Below are positions 29,360-38,278 of a DNA stretch of 38,278 bases, piece by piece. The translations under genes were made by a program, and so were the position numbers. The DNA is from Mesaphorura yosii (lineage: Eukaryota > Arthropoda > Collembola > Poduromorpha > Tullbergiidae): assembly GCA_009869945.1 (NCBI GenBank), contig WIXG01000566.1:1-38278 (forward strand). The letters run 5' to 3'. Position 1 is the stretch's first letter. Every line of letters begins with the position of its first letter. Under the pieces are notes generated by a model that was given only the letters and a program-made list of their open reading frames with translations, was not told where the DNA came from and made no database searches.

Positions 29360-31619
29360 ATGGCTAGTAGACAGAGTCAACGGAAGGTTAGACAATTAAG
29401 AAATTAGATAGGAATTAATGATACCAGAAATTCGATTTAAGTTTTAGAAACTGAATGAAATTTAAAAATTCCTCTTTTCCTATGTTTCTTACAGTGGCAA
29501 GGCGCAGATAGCAATGGTGTGCCCAACGTCTCCTTTGTCTCAGACGAAGCGCCAAAGGAATACCTCCCCCGGCTGCAGGTGGCACCGCACGGCGGCATAA
29601 ATGGCAAGGGCCATGAATATGGCAACGTGGGTACCTACGGAATGGCAATGGCGCCACTTCCAGACCCAGGCGGTGCAGGTCCCGGCCCCGAGTACGGCGC
29701 CGTCCCAGAACGCCAGAAATGGGATAATCAGATCGAGTTTCTATTGTCGTGCATCGCCATGTCAGTCGGCCTCGGCAATATTTGGCGGTTTCCTTTCATC
29801 GTGCTCGAGAGCGGGGGCGGAGCCTTTCTGATCCCGTACCTCATCGTGCTGACCATAGTCGGGCGCCCCATGTACTACCTGGAAATGTGTCTCGGGCAGT
29901 TTTGCAGCAAGGGACAGATCAAAGCATGGAGCATGTCGCCGTTCTTCAAAGGTAAGATTCTTGCAGATAACTGGCGTCAGATTTGTCAATTTTTGTCCGC
30001 CAAATTCAAAATTATCTGATGAGAATTCAAATTCAAATACTTGCAGGCGTCGGCTACTTGTCGTCGTTCTCGACATTCGCTACTGTCTCCTTTTACGCTG
30101 TGCTCATTTCCATCGCTATCCTGTACTTCTGCGCCTCGTTCTCGGCCACACTGCCCTGGTCCAAGTGCAACCCCGACTGGGTCGAGAGCGGTTCGCCAGA
30201 CTGCGACGGCATCAACCTCGCGGTGCTCTACTTTACACAGGACGCTGTGCCTCAGAAAGGTTCGATCGTAGACGGGCTGGGAACCCCGAACTGGCGGCTG
30301 AGTCTGACGCTCCTGCTCGCTTGGATCATTATCTGTGCCACGCTCATCAAAGGAGTCAAATCATCGGGCAAAGTGGCGTACTTCACGGCCATCTTCCCGT
30401 ACATCGTGCTGCTAATTCTGCTCGTGCGAGGCGTGACGTTGCCTGGCGCGAAGGACGGGATCATCAAGTTCTTCAAACCCGACTGGAAGAAATTGTATGA
30501 CTTGAAGGTTTGGTACGCCGCCGTGGGGCAATGCTTCTTCTCGCTCAACGTAGCCTTCGGACCGGTAAGCAACGCAACGACTTCTCTCAAATACTTATTA
30601 AGCATTAATCAGGTTAATGGTTAATCTTACTCATTAATTTCATCTCCACGTGCAGGTCATCATGTTTTCGTCGTACAATCCGTTTAGGCACAATGCGTCG
30701 AGGTAAGTGCACACCAATTACTTGGGCACGACCATAGTACCTTAATTAACTAGTTAGTACCCTATTTAACCTATTAATTTACTTCAGGGACGTGCTGATC
30801 ATCACATTCATGGACACCTTCACCAGTCTCCTTGCCGGAATCACCGTCTTTAGCATTCTGGGAAACCTTGCGCACGTGACAAACCAGCCCATCGAAAGCG
30901 TCCTCTCCGGAGGTGCCGGTCTCGCCTTTATTGCTTATCCTTCCGCCATCGCATCCTTCGACTGGGCTCCACAGCTCTTTGGCGTCCTCTTCTTCTTCAT
31001 GCTCTTCACTCTCGGGCTGGGCTCCGCGACGTCGATGATCGGCTGCGTCGTGACCGTCATCTGCGACGCGTTCACGTTCGTCCGCCCGTGGCAGGCGACG
31101 ATCGGCGTTGGGATCGTCGGCTACCTCTTCGGCCTCATGTACATCTGCCCAGGTGGGATCCACATTCTCGACCTCGTTGACAACTTTGGAGTCACGTACG
31201 TCGTGTACGTCGCGGCCCTCACCGAAGTCCTCGTCATCGCGTACGTGTACGGATTCTGGAATTTCTGTGCCGACATCGAATTTATGCTCCGACGCCCCGT
31301 GCACATTTACTACAAATTCTGTTGGGCCGTCGGCATGCCGATTGTGCTCACAGCGATTCTCGTGTATTGGATCGTCACGTACGAGCCAACGCTCACGGAC
31401 GAGTTGGGTTACCCGAACGCAGCCCGAATCTGCGCCTGGCTGCTGTATGGCCTCGCCATCTCGATGATTCCCGCCTTTGGTCTGCACGCCGTCTACAAAA
31501 CGAAAGGAAACGGGCTGGTAGAAAAGTTCATGAACTCGATCCGGCCAAAGGCGAATTGGGGGCCGGCGGATCCGGCGACGAGAGCCGAGTGGCTCGAATT
31601 CAGGCGACAGCGACGTTAA
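29360..31619 (+). CDS. SLC6 family Na+-coupled amino-acid transporter (NAT-like)
   Basis: Five exons: 29360-29386 (tentative; MASRQSQRK), 29495-29951, 30047-30564, 30656-30702 and 30788-31619, with introns of 85-108 bp. The internal junctions FKG|VGYLSS, GP|VIMFSS and R|DVLIIT are unambiguous. The product is 626 residues, the usual SLC6 length. The signature TM1 WDNQIEFLLSCIAMSVGLGN followed by IWRFPF, and GGGAFLIPYLIVL, are intact, as are the Na-site region and the extracellular loop 2 (LPWSKCNPDW) with paired Cys. The unwound TM6 region SLNVAFGPVIMFSSYN and TM7-12 follow. By family it is a plasma-membrane symporter; similarity is to insect nutrient amino-acid transporters, but substrate cannot be fixed from sequence. 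The start exon is the least certain part (donor GTTAGA). Confidence 0.92.
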
Positions 31620-32067
31620 TTAGTCGATTAATTAGTTAATGAGCATTGCGTTACAGTAATTTTATTGACCAATTAATTCTGCTTGCTTAATTTTCGAATT
31701 CTCTGAAGTAAAATCGAACTTCGACACGGCTCGAACATTGGATTGCAAGACAATTGCAAAGAAAAGGCACCCGGGCCCATAGATCTAAGAAATCTGTGCT
31801 CGGACCTGCATTCATGATGCACGTTAATCCGATTGGATTCTTCCTATCAAAACAAATAAACGGATTCTTATCCACGTCGCAAACGGCACGAGCACGCACA
31901 GGGTAGCCATTTGCAATTTGAGCTTGACAAAGGCAAAGGTTACAGTGCAGTCGCAGTGCGGTATTCAAAGTTCTAAATTTCTTTTTTTCGCCGGAAATGC
32001 AGTTCAAGCTAAATATTCCACTTTCTTGTTCTATTCTGCCTTCTGACCTTCGCTACTGTCGAGAAAT
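31620..32067. other. intergenic, nothing recognised
   Basis: Downstream of the SLC6 gene. No AATAAA within the first 100 bp. A minus-strand open frame at 31687-32007 has no recognised domain. Confidence 0.35.
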
Positions 32068-32720
32068 ATGAGGTCTGTTGGCGTTAGTCAGTGTCTCGTA
32101 GTTTGTGTCCTCCTCCTGCAATTCCGCGCCCTGCTGGCCCACCCCGAGCGATCATCTGGCCATCTACGGGAACAAGGAAGAAGCCCTCTTCGTCGCACAG
32201 TAGGCCTCAAATATCTACGATCGTGCAACGGTCAAGGGCACTCGAGCACAATTGTAATGAAGTGGACGTTGGCTGGTGTGCATTACCGCATGGATAATAA
32301 TTCAAGCGCAATTCAGATCCTGCACTCAATTTCGCCAGTATCAAAATCTTCACTCGGTGAAGAGCATCAAATGACAATCCAGATAATAACAACGATGGCC
32401 CACATTTATTTAGATGCTGGAGACGACACGAAAGCGATCAAGATTTACGACGAACTCCTTTCTATTCGCAGTCTAAAGAGTTTGCAGGCTCTCAGCGAGA
32501 AGGAGAGCAAGACAATCGCTCTGCGAAGGGCCGGCTGACTGGCGGAGGCAAAGGAGCTAACAAGAGAAGGTTTTACGGGAGCGAGGCGAAGCGTACGGGA
32601 AGCTTGACTGAAGGACGCTGAGTTCATTGGAGCAATTGGCAGTTTGAATTAAGATAAAGGAGAATTCAACGAGGTGCTTCAGGTTTGGCAGAAAGTGAAG
32701 GACGGATTCAATTCTTTTTC
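32068..32720 (+). pseudogene. secreted TPR-repeat protein, decayed
   Basis: From ATG 32068 the frame gives a signal-like MRSVGVSQCLVVCVLLLQFR. In a shifted frame at 32165-32255 it reads AIYGNKEEALFVAQ, TAG, ASNIYDRATVKGTRAQL, a TPR-type helix pair. The first frame resumes with MKWTLAGVHYRMDNNSSAIQ, SSLGEEHQMTIQIITTMAHI and YLDAGDDTKAIKIYDELLSI, the kinesin-light-chain/nephrocystin style of TPR (conserved GEEH). Past ALRRAG come three in-frame stops with AKELTREGF, DAEFIGAIG and DKGEFNEVLQVWQKVKD between them. A TPR array that once continued to about 32720 is thus split by at least four lesions. No function can be assigned. Confidence 0.6.
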
Positions 32721-32998
32721 TTGGAGCAAGTCATCCGAAAGCAATTCAAATCGAGGGGAGCATCAATGCAGCTGTGGACCTTCAGCATGAGTCGGGTTCC
32801 GCCTGAAGTCTGTCACGATTGTTGCCAAAATTTGATACAAGCAATTTTCTACATATTTAATAAAGCGATTAATTGTGATATGTAATCACAAAGTCAGGGA
32901 CTTTCTCAGCAATAAACACAATGACATTAAGGACCGTGGAGGATTCTGCAGTGAATAAAAGTCCAATCAGAAGCGAGATTGTTCCTTCTTGCCCAAAA
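32721..32998. other. intergenic
   Basis: No gene or repeat recognised. An AATAAA at about 32911 follows the TPR pseudogene at some distance. Confidence 0.3.
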
Positions 32999-32999
32999 C

Positions 33000-33068
33000 G
33001 TAGTTCAATTGACCGCTCGCATCTTCAATCAAGCCTCTGACAAGGGGCTTACTTCAGCTGCGTATTAA
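33000..33068 (+). pseudogene. orphan C-terminal tail of a chemoreceptor-like gene
   Basis: Plus strand reads VQLTARIFNQASDKGLTSAA and Y, then TAA. The end (KGxTSAAY*) is the same as the C-terminus of the minus-strand pseudogene at 33842 (HKGYTSAAY*). Nothing upstream matches the rest of that gene. It is part of an inverted duplication. Confidence 0.5.
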
Positions 33069-33182
33069 ACCCATAGTCACCATTTCAGTTTTCCTAATCT
33101 ACTAGTCGCCCTGAATCGCATCAGAACGATTTTGGTCTGTAAAACTCATATTTAGATTAAATACACGAATTTTAAAATCTGT
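33043..33182 (+). repeat. left arm of a long inverted repeat
   Basis: About 140 bp, nearly identical as reverse complement to 33733-33870 with only scattered mismatches (e.g. CATAGTCACC / GGTGACTATG, CTAGTCGCCCTGAATCGCAT). It begins in the receptor tail and extends past the stop into 3' flank. Confidence 0.88.
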
Positions 33183-33732
33183 GCTTCTGCCGTTTGTTCA
33201 CTGTACGTAGCTGTGGGCATTCGTCTAACAAACATAAATTGCGCGAATTTGTGGCGAAAAATCGACTCTATCGGCTGTTAAGTCATTGAATGCCACCACA
33301 CATTCATACCGCATTATGCCAATCATTTCAATGGATGGTAACTTGTGTGGTCGCTTGCAAATGTGCTTCCAAGAGAAAGATGGCAATTTGGGCCCCGGAT
33401 TGCAGAAGTGATCAAGAAAAACACACCACCGAATATATACGTGACGTATACAAAATCCGGAAAGATCGATAAGGGAATCATGAGGGAATGAGTTGAGGAA
33501 TGCTTATATCCGCCAGAAACAGAAAACCTGTCCTGCTCCTGGATTCGTGATCGGCCAACAAGATAACATTCAGTCTGGTTTCAGAAAATTGGAAAAGACT
33601 ACAGATCCCCCCACCCAAAAAACTACCATAATATGAAAAATATTCACTTATCTAGCTAGCTAGCTATTTGGTTTGAATAAAGTTAATGTGTCAGATATAA
33701 ATGGCGAACAAACATCACTAGAAATGCGTCAA
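33183..33732. other. spacer between inverted repeat arms
   Basis: 550 bp with one short frame (33290-33472, no match), a GCTAGCTAGCTAGC-type microrepeat near 33652-33666 and AT-rich DNA. I see no transposase. Confidence 0.4.
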
Positions 33733-33870
33733 TTTTCAAATTAGCGTATTTAATTGAAATATGAGTTTTACAGACCAAAATCGTTCTGATGCGATTCAGG
33801 GCGACTAGTAGATTAGGAAAACTGAGATGGTGACTATGGGTTCAATACGCAGCTGAAGTATACCCCTTGT
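33733..33870 (-). repeat. right arm of a long inverted repeat
   Basis: Inverse partner of 33043-33182. It overlaps the last codons of the receptor pseudogene (33842 onward), so the duplicated unit is the gene's 3' end plus its downstream flank. Confidence 0.88.
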
Positions 33871-34863
33871 GAGACGCGCGGACCGATGCAGATGTATTGA
33901 CACGAAAGCCAATCACAATACTCAGGATGAGCAGCAGCATGCCGAAACCCAGTACAAACACGACGGAGAGGCCCATCTGGACGCGAGAAAGTGTGATGAA
34001 GGAGGTAGCCACAATCACCTTGAAGCAGTGAGTCATTAGCATTACAGGAACAATGAAGGAGCTGCCGGCGATCAGCAAGGTCATGAAAACCGTGAGCCTT
34101 TTGTAGGCTGCGATGGCTTCGGTGAAAGAGGTCCTGGCCAGTTTATTGCACAATTCCAAACTTGGTCCACTCCGCCAGAATGAGGAGACTTTTAATGTCG
34201 TACACGATGAAGACAACGATTCGCGCAGCACCTCGGGACAGGACGGGGCACCACGACGGCTTCGACAATTGGTCCCAGAACGCCAGGTCCATACGCATGC
34301 GGGATAATGTGTTTGAACGCTGCGGGCTCGCGAAGACGGATGAGGAGGGCAGCTATGGAGAGTAGGAGGCAGAAGGACTAGGCCGTCCAGATAAGGAACA
34401 GTAGCAGAAGCTACTGGACGTTTGTTTCCTGGATCCGAGATATTACTTGTCGAATCCAACTTTGCCACTTGAAAATGTTGCGATTACGAAGAAGACGAGA
34501 CTGAGCGGCTGGTGGCCAGGCTTGGTCCGGCAGAGCGGTGGCCGGAACAAGTGAGCTGTTGAGTTGAAGCATTTCGTTGCAAAATTCGCATAATTCGTTG
34601 GTGTACACTTGCCATGCAAAACGAATGCCGCAGGGAAGCACCGCGTAGCTACATATGAGAAGAATCAAAACCTGCTGCATCTTGTCTAGCTCTGAGCCAA
34701 CATGCCTCAAGTGATTGATTAGCGTTCCTGACCCGACCAGCGCACAGATCACGTCCGAGCAGTCCACCCATTTGCTCAAGCGAGACTTGGTCGAGGTCAT
34801 CTTGGGCACCTCCTCGTCCCAGTCAGCCGGGATGCATTTCGTTGCCACGGCAAAGCGAGTCAA
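33842..34863 (-). pseudogene. multi-TM chemoreceptor-like pseudogene
   Basis: 34863-34411 reads MTRFAVATKCIPADWDEEVP, then MQQVLILLICSYAVLPCGIR, a TM segment, LNSSLVPATALPDQAWPPA, to a TAG at 34411-34413. The same frame continues beyond that TAG with further hydrophobic sequence (LLLLFLIWTA, SFCLLLSIAALLIRL) and more stops. From about 34210 a different frame takes over: RTSFTEAIAAYKRLTVFMTL, IAGSSFIVPVMLMTHCFKV, MGLSVVFVLGFGMLLLILS, ending SHKGYTSAAY. The TM pattern and length match a gustatory-receptor-like gene of the kind found at 187-1386 and 6411-7274. At least two stops and one shift make it non-functional as written. Confidence 0.6.
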
Positions 34864-35299
34864 CTGCTCGTTCGTTCGGATGAGCCGATCGGAGAGGAGC
34901 AGGCATGCAGTTGCTGAGAAGGAGCAGCCCAGTGCGTGACTGATAGCCTAAACTCAAGGAAGTTCTCCAGACGACCGTGCCTCATGAATTGGCAATGGAC
35001 TTCGGCCAAGGGAAACTGGCTCAATTCAGTTCCATTCCGAAGAGTTTGGAGCATGAATGTTTCTGTAAGCAACTAAATTATTAAAAGTACTCACGTCGGC
35101 GACCAGGGCGAATTGCAAAAGGGCGGATTTCGTTCAGAACTTTTTAGTGCTGGAGTCGAACGAGGAAGAACTAGTTAATTTTATGGTTATAAATTTTTAT
35201 TACTGCGGGAAACTGTAATTAACTTTTGGTATATTCTAGCTTTCAAGGTTTTGTAGGCTAGCTTTTGCGAATTGTGTGTCATCTCGCAGGGCCCCCAAT
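34864..35299. other. intergenic or upstream part of the receptor pseudogene
   Basis: A minus-strand open frame at 34860-35072 (ETFMLQTLRNGTELSQFPLA) cannot be aligned to anything. No repeats recognised. Confidence 0.3.
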
Positions 35300-38116
35300 T
35301 TATTGCCGTTCAGCTTCCGTCAATGCATTCGAAGCCTGCTGCACTCTCGCCTCATCATTTCTCACGTCTTGCTCAGCTACTGCAACGGCTTGATCAAACC
35401 TTGCCTGGTTGAATACTTTGGCGGCATCATTCGTGTAGTACGGAGTAGAATTAAAGCCAAGGAAGCGCGTCTTGTGTTTAGTTGGTACCATTTCAACGTC
35501 ATGGAATGAGTCGCGATTCTGGTGAGTCGGCCACGAGCCGTGTCCAGTGACCTTCTTGCCTCCTCCAGGTGAACCCGCGCGTTGTGCACGGCCAGCGCTT
35601 TCGCTGCGGCACGTTCTGCAGCGAGATCTGCAGCGGTTTTCAGGTTGTTTGCGTTCAAGCCCCGGTAATGTGCGTGATGCTGTTCAATCTCCTGAGTTAG
35701 CAGTTGTAGAAACGACGGCGCGAATTCTTTATCGTCGATTGCTCGAGTTGCCTGAAATGCCGAGATGCTTGAATTCTTGAAGGAGTCATGACTCGATTCA
35801 AAGGAGGCATCGGGAAGGCCATCCGGGTTGTCACGGACCAGTTGGTCAATTCGGCTCTTGTAATGCTGGACGAACGTAGTTACATGTTCTCTGCCTTGAT
35901 TTGCAATAGTTACTGCCAGGTTGTTTGCGTTCAACTCCTGGTAGTGTGCGTGAATCCTGTCAATCTCTTGCGTCAGCTGCTGAAGGAATGACTCCGGGAA
36001 CTGCTTATCGCCGATTCCTCGTGCGGCCTCTAACGCTGAAACGCTTGAAGCCTTAAAGGATTGGTGGCTAGTTGTAAAAGAGGCTTCGGGTAGCCCTTTC
36101 GGGTGGTCACGAACCAGCTTGTCAATCGCGTTCTCGTAAAGCTGAGTATTGTCCTGCACGTTCTGTTTGGCTTGTTTCTCGAAAGTCGCTGCCAGATTGT
36201 TTCCGTTCAAGTTGCGGTAGCACGTGTGAAGGCTGTCAACCTCCTGAATCAGTTGCTCGAAGAAGGACGCTGCGAATTGGTGACCACCCAGCACTCGAGT
36301 TGCCTGAAATGCTTCGATGCTTGCCGCCTTGAAGGATTCGTGGCCAGATTCAAAAGTATCTTCGAGAATCCCTGGCGGGTTATCCCGAACCAGTTGATCA
36401 ACCCTGTTCTCGTAAAGCCGGACGGACTTTTGCACGTTTTTGGTTCCTTGGATTTCAACGGCAGCTTCAAGCACGAACTTCACTTCCGGGATGTGATTTG
36501 GGTCGGTGCAAAGCTTCGCCAAGGCGGCCACGTAGTCCACCATTGTGTCGCCCGTCATTTCTTCGCCACCCGCGCGCTTGATGTTGGCTTGCACGGCAGC
36601 GGGTGAAAATAAGTCCTCAACAAATTCCGTGACCTGCTTCTTGAATCTCGTGTCCCAACTGGACGGCTCGCCGTTGCTGTCCTCTGCCAACTCCGTGCCT
36701 GAATTTGGAAGCGTTAATACGCTGATATCGTCGTAGCATGTACAGATTGTTTCCCGTGCTCGACGAGCTTCTCCGGACAGACCGTCCAGGTTGTCGAAGT
36801 GATGACGCTTAAGGTTCCATTTGCCACCTTCCTTATTCGTTGGACAAGTGCGGTCATCATTGTTGGAATGAAGTTTTCAGGTGGAATGGTGGAAGCAGAA
36901 TGGTGGATTTTTATTCTAAAAGATTCCTTTTATACAAATTGTCCGGAGTACAGTCAGTATAGGAGTCAGTACAAGCTGGCTAGCTCGAGAGCCTGTGTAT
37001 ACAGAAGTCATAAGAACCTGTGTGTACAGAGATAATCTTAAGAACCTGTGCATACAGACATAATCTTTCTGCTACCGAAAAGCCTGAGTACACAATGGAT
37101 AATATGATTTTTAAAGAAATCGAAAAAATTTATTAATTCTGAGAATGATATTAATTATCACAATCATGCAACCCAAATCCGTACTCCGCAACGTCTGCGT
37201 AGTCTCGAAGGAGCAAAATCAATTTCTGGAAGGCTCCCGAGTTGCTGTAAAGCGAGGCAAGTAATAGTAATTAGAGTGATTCGGTTTCCAAAAGTGAAGC
37301 TTAAGCTGCTGTTGAACTTGGTCATCGCCTTCGGACACAGATAGCCTTGCACACTCGAGGAACGTTTGCCAGAACTGAAACGTGTCGCTTCCCAGAGTAC
37401 TTTTGACATTGAAGATGTTCAAAGAGTCCTTGCACATCCAAAAGCAGCACGACGACCTCACTGCCGTCGGGCTTCCGAATCGGAAAGACGTCAGACCAGA
37501 TTTGGATCCCTGCAGTCACTCTTTTTGTACCGCCGCGCCAAATGAATGCTTTCGAGAGCGTCTGCTCGATCCAGTTGTCGGGATGCGCAGAACCAAATTG
37601 CAAATACTTTAGGAATTGATTGAGCATGAAGGATTTGCCGCTGCGCATCTTTCCGTTGATCGAGTAGATGGCCAGGGGCCGAGATCCAACTTTTGCCAAA
37701 ATGTCACTCAATGTCTCGAGAACGATGTGGAAGGTGTTTCGCGGTGCAAGCTGCATTATGCTGACGGTGTTGGTGACTGCGGCTGGCCCCTTATCGATGA
37801 TTTTATCTGCAAAGAGAAAGGGTTTAAAACCCGAACTTGAGGAGCTTGTGCGTCCCGAATACCGAAAATGTACCAGCAAGCTCATTTAGGCATTGTTGCC
37901 TGAGGATGTTAATTAAACCAAGAAGATAGCCCCTAGCCGCCTTCCAAATCTGTAGCGAGTCCAACACAGCTTGGGCACATGTTGTCCCGCCTGGAGCCAA
38001 AAGAGGTTTGATCCGGGCTATGTCAATCGGAGCCAAGTCAAGCCGATCCACTATTATGGGCCATCTGTCAATTCCGACCGACTCGCTCGTGATAAGGTCT
38101 CGTAATTGAACCGTCT
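35300..38116 (-). CDS. Death-domain / atlastin-GBP-like GTPase with triplicated middle domain
   Basis: One minus-strand gene. Exon 37874-38116 (after acceptor TTACAG) encodes a Death-type fold: LITSESVGIDRWPIIVDRLD, LAPIDIARIKPLLAPG, DSLQIWKAARG. A 67-bp intron (GTACAT...TTGCAG) joins it to the GTPase: P-loop NGKMRSGKS, switch I RGGTKRVTAGIQIWS, G3 LLLDVQG, then in a second frame NIFNVKSTLGSDTFQFWQTF and in a third FQKLILLLRDY (the RD guanine motif). After an intron, EGGKWNLKRHHFDNLDGLSG leads into RRARETICTCYDDISVLTLP and the atlastin middle domain, here in three copies (period 92 residues) from about 36460 to 35600. The tail (EEARRSL, then AVAEQDVRNDEARVQQAS in a shifted frame) is coiled-coil with no TM. 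About 20 residues after G3 are missing. By family it would be a membrane-remodelling or immune large GTPase. Confidence 0.7.
35590..36459 (-). repeat. three tandem 276-bp coding repeats (92-residue middle-domain units)
   Basis: Within the GTPase gene, LYEN, LYEN and HYKS recur exactly 92 residues apart. Each unit repeats DQLVRDNP / DKLVRDHP / DQLVRDNP, the FxxxHxSFKxxSxxAxxAxR helix, and HxxYRxLNxNN. Unit length never varies, so the copies arose by in-frame unequal duplication of one whole helical unit. Confidence 0.92.
37012..37067. repeat. tandem 28-bp repeat in GTPase intron
   Basis: Two 28-bp units at 37012-37039 and 37040-37067 (AAGAACCTGTG core) differ at three positions; a partial third unit lies at about 36984-37011. 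It falls in the non-coding gap between the RD-motif exon and the middle-domain exon. Confidence 0.75.
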
Positions 38117-38278
38117 CTGTAATTATCTATGCAGATATAGTTGAGTAGCATCAGGATAGGTTTGGGTGTAGGTTAATTGGGTGCACTTTAGTATAGTTAC
38201 CCCGTCGAAATCGCCTGAAACCAGTGTTATTACACTAATTAGGATCTCCTGAGTCCGAATCTGCAAGAATTTTGTTAC
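38117..38278 (-). other. probable intron upstream of the Death-domain exon
   Basis: The Death exon starts right after a TTACAG acceptor at about 38117-38122, so the 5' exon(s) and start codon must lie beyond the window edge. No ATG in frame is seen in this stretch. Confidence 0.4.

Noticed and set aside
30774..31487. 237-codon minus-strand frame, acidic
   Set aside because: Exact antisense of SLC6 exon 5 whose TM helices and stop are certain.
33645..33670. GCTA-type microrepeat as regulatory element
   Set aside because: A short palindromic simple repeat with no supporting context.
35547..36606. Plus-strand frames opposite the GTPase repeats
   Set aside because: Repeated antisense of the 92-residue units. 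The periodicity comes from the minus-strand gene.

Overview
The window looks like a piece of an arthropod nuclear genome, most likely a springtail (Collembola). This is inferred from short spliced introns (59-108 bp) with GT/AG ends, AATAAA signals behind several stops, and the gene content: divergent multi-TM chemoreceptor-like proteins, an ionotropic-receptor-like gene, CYP2-like P450s, GT10 fucosyltransferases, secreted Kelch proteins and a BEL/Pao retroelement fossil. No RNA gene, CRISPR array or bacterial signature was seen. Six genes read cleanly end to end in addition to one small peptide gene. Most other genes carry stops, frameshifts or deletions. Some are clearly decayed duplicates; others could be assembly errors in single copies.

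Layout. 0-7.3 kb: an intact chemoreceptor-like gene (187-1386, -), two Kelch paralogues facing each other (2479-3516 + with two frame breaks; 4823-5901 - intact), a broken membrane protein between them (-), and a second chemoreceptor-like gene (6411-7274, +). 8.1-11.3 kb: a degraded unknown family member, one complete P450 (8642-10250, -) and a P450 pseudogene. 11.4-14 kb: a palindromic inverted duplication, then a 47-residue secreted peptide gene (12386-12529, -) whose upstream DNA holds two DR1-type nuclear-receptor sites and four TGACGC boxes. 14.2-15.8 kb: an HIF-alpha-like bHLH-PAS factor (-). 16.5-21.7 kb: BEL/Pao fossil (-), a 5'-truncated ionotropic receptor (+), a decayed second receptor copy, a decayed fucosyltransferase and an intact fucosyltransferase (20418-21713, +). 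21.8-24.8 kb: an inverted repeat, a second copy of the unknown family, and an intact F-box/LRR gene (23071-24808, -). 25.4-27.6 kb: a P450 remnant and a nearly complete P450 with one stop and one frameshift. 27.8-28.2 kb: a frameshifted Cys-rich fragment. 29.3-31.6 kb: an intact five-exon SLC6 transporter (+). 32-34.9 kb: a TPR pseudogene, a long inverted repeat and a chemoreceptor pseudogene (-). 35.3-38.1 kb: a Death-domain plus atlastin/GBP-like GTPase gene (-) whose middle domain is repeated three times with an exact 92-residue period.

The genes do not form a pathway. They look like an accessory region of environment-facing families (chemosensing, detoxification, glycosylation, secreted proteins, probable innate immunity) with fast birth and death of copies. 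The most unusual features are the Death-GTPase with the triplicated middle domain, and the small secreted peptide gene with its compact putative enhancer. Three separate inverted duplications could produce hairpin transcripts.
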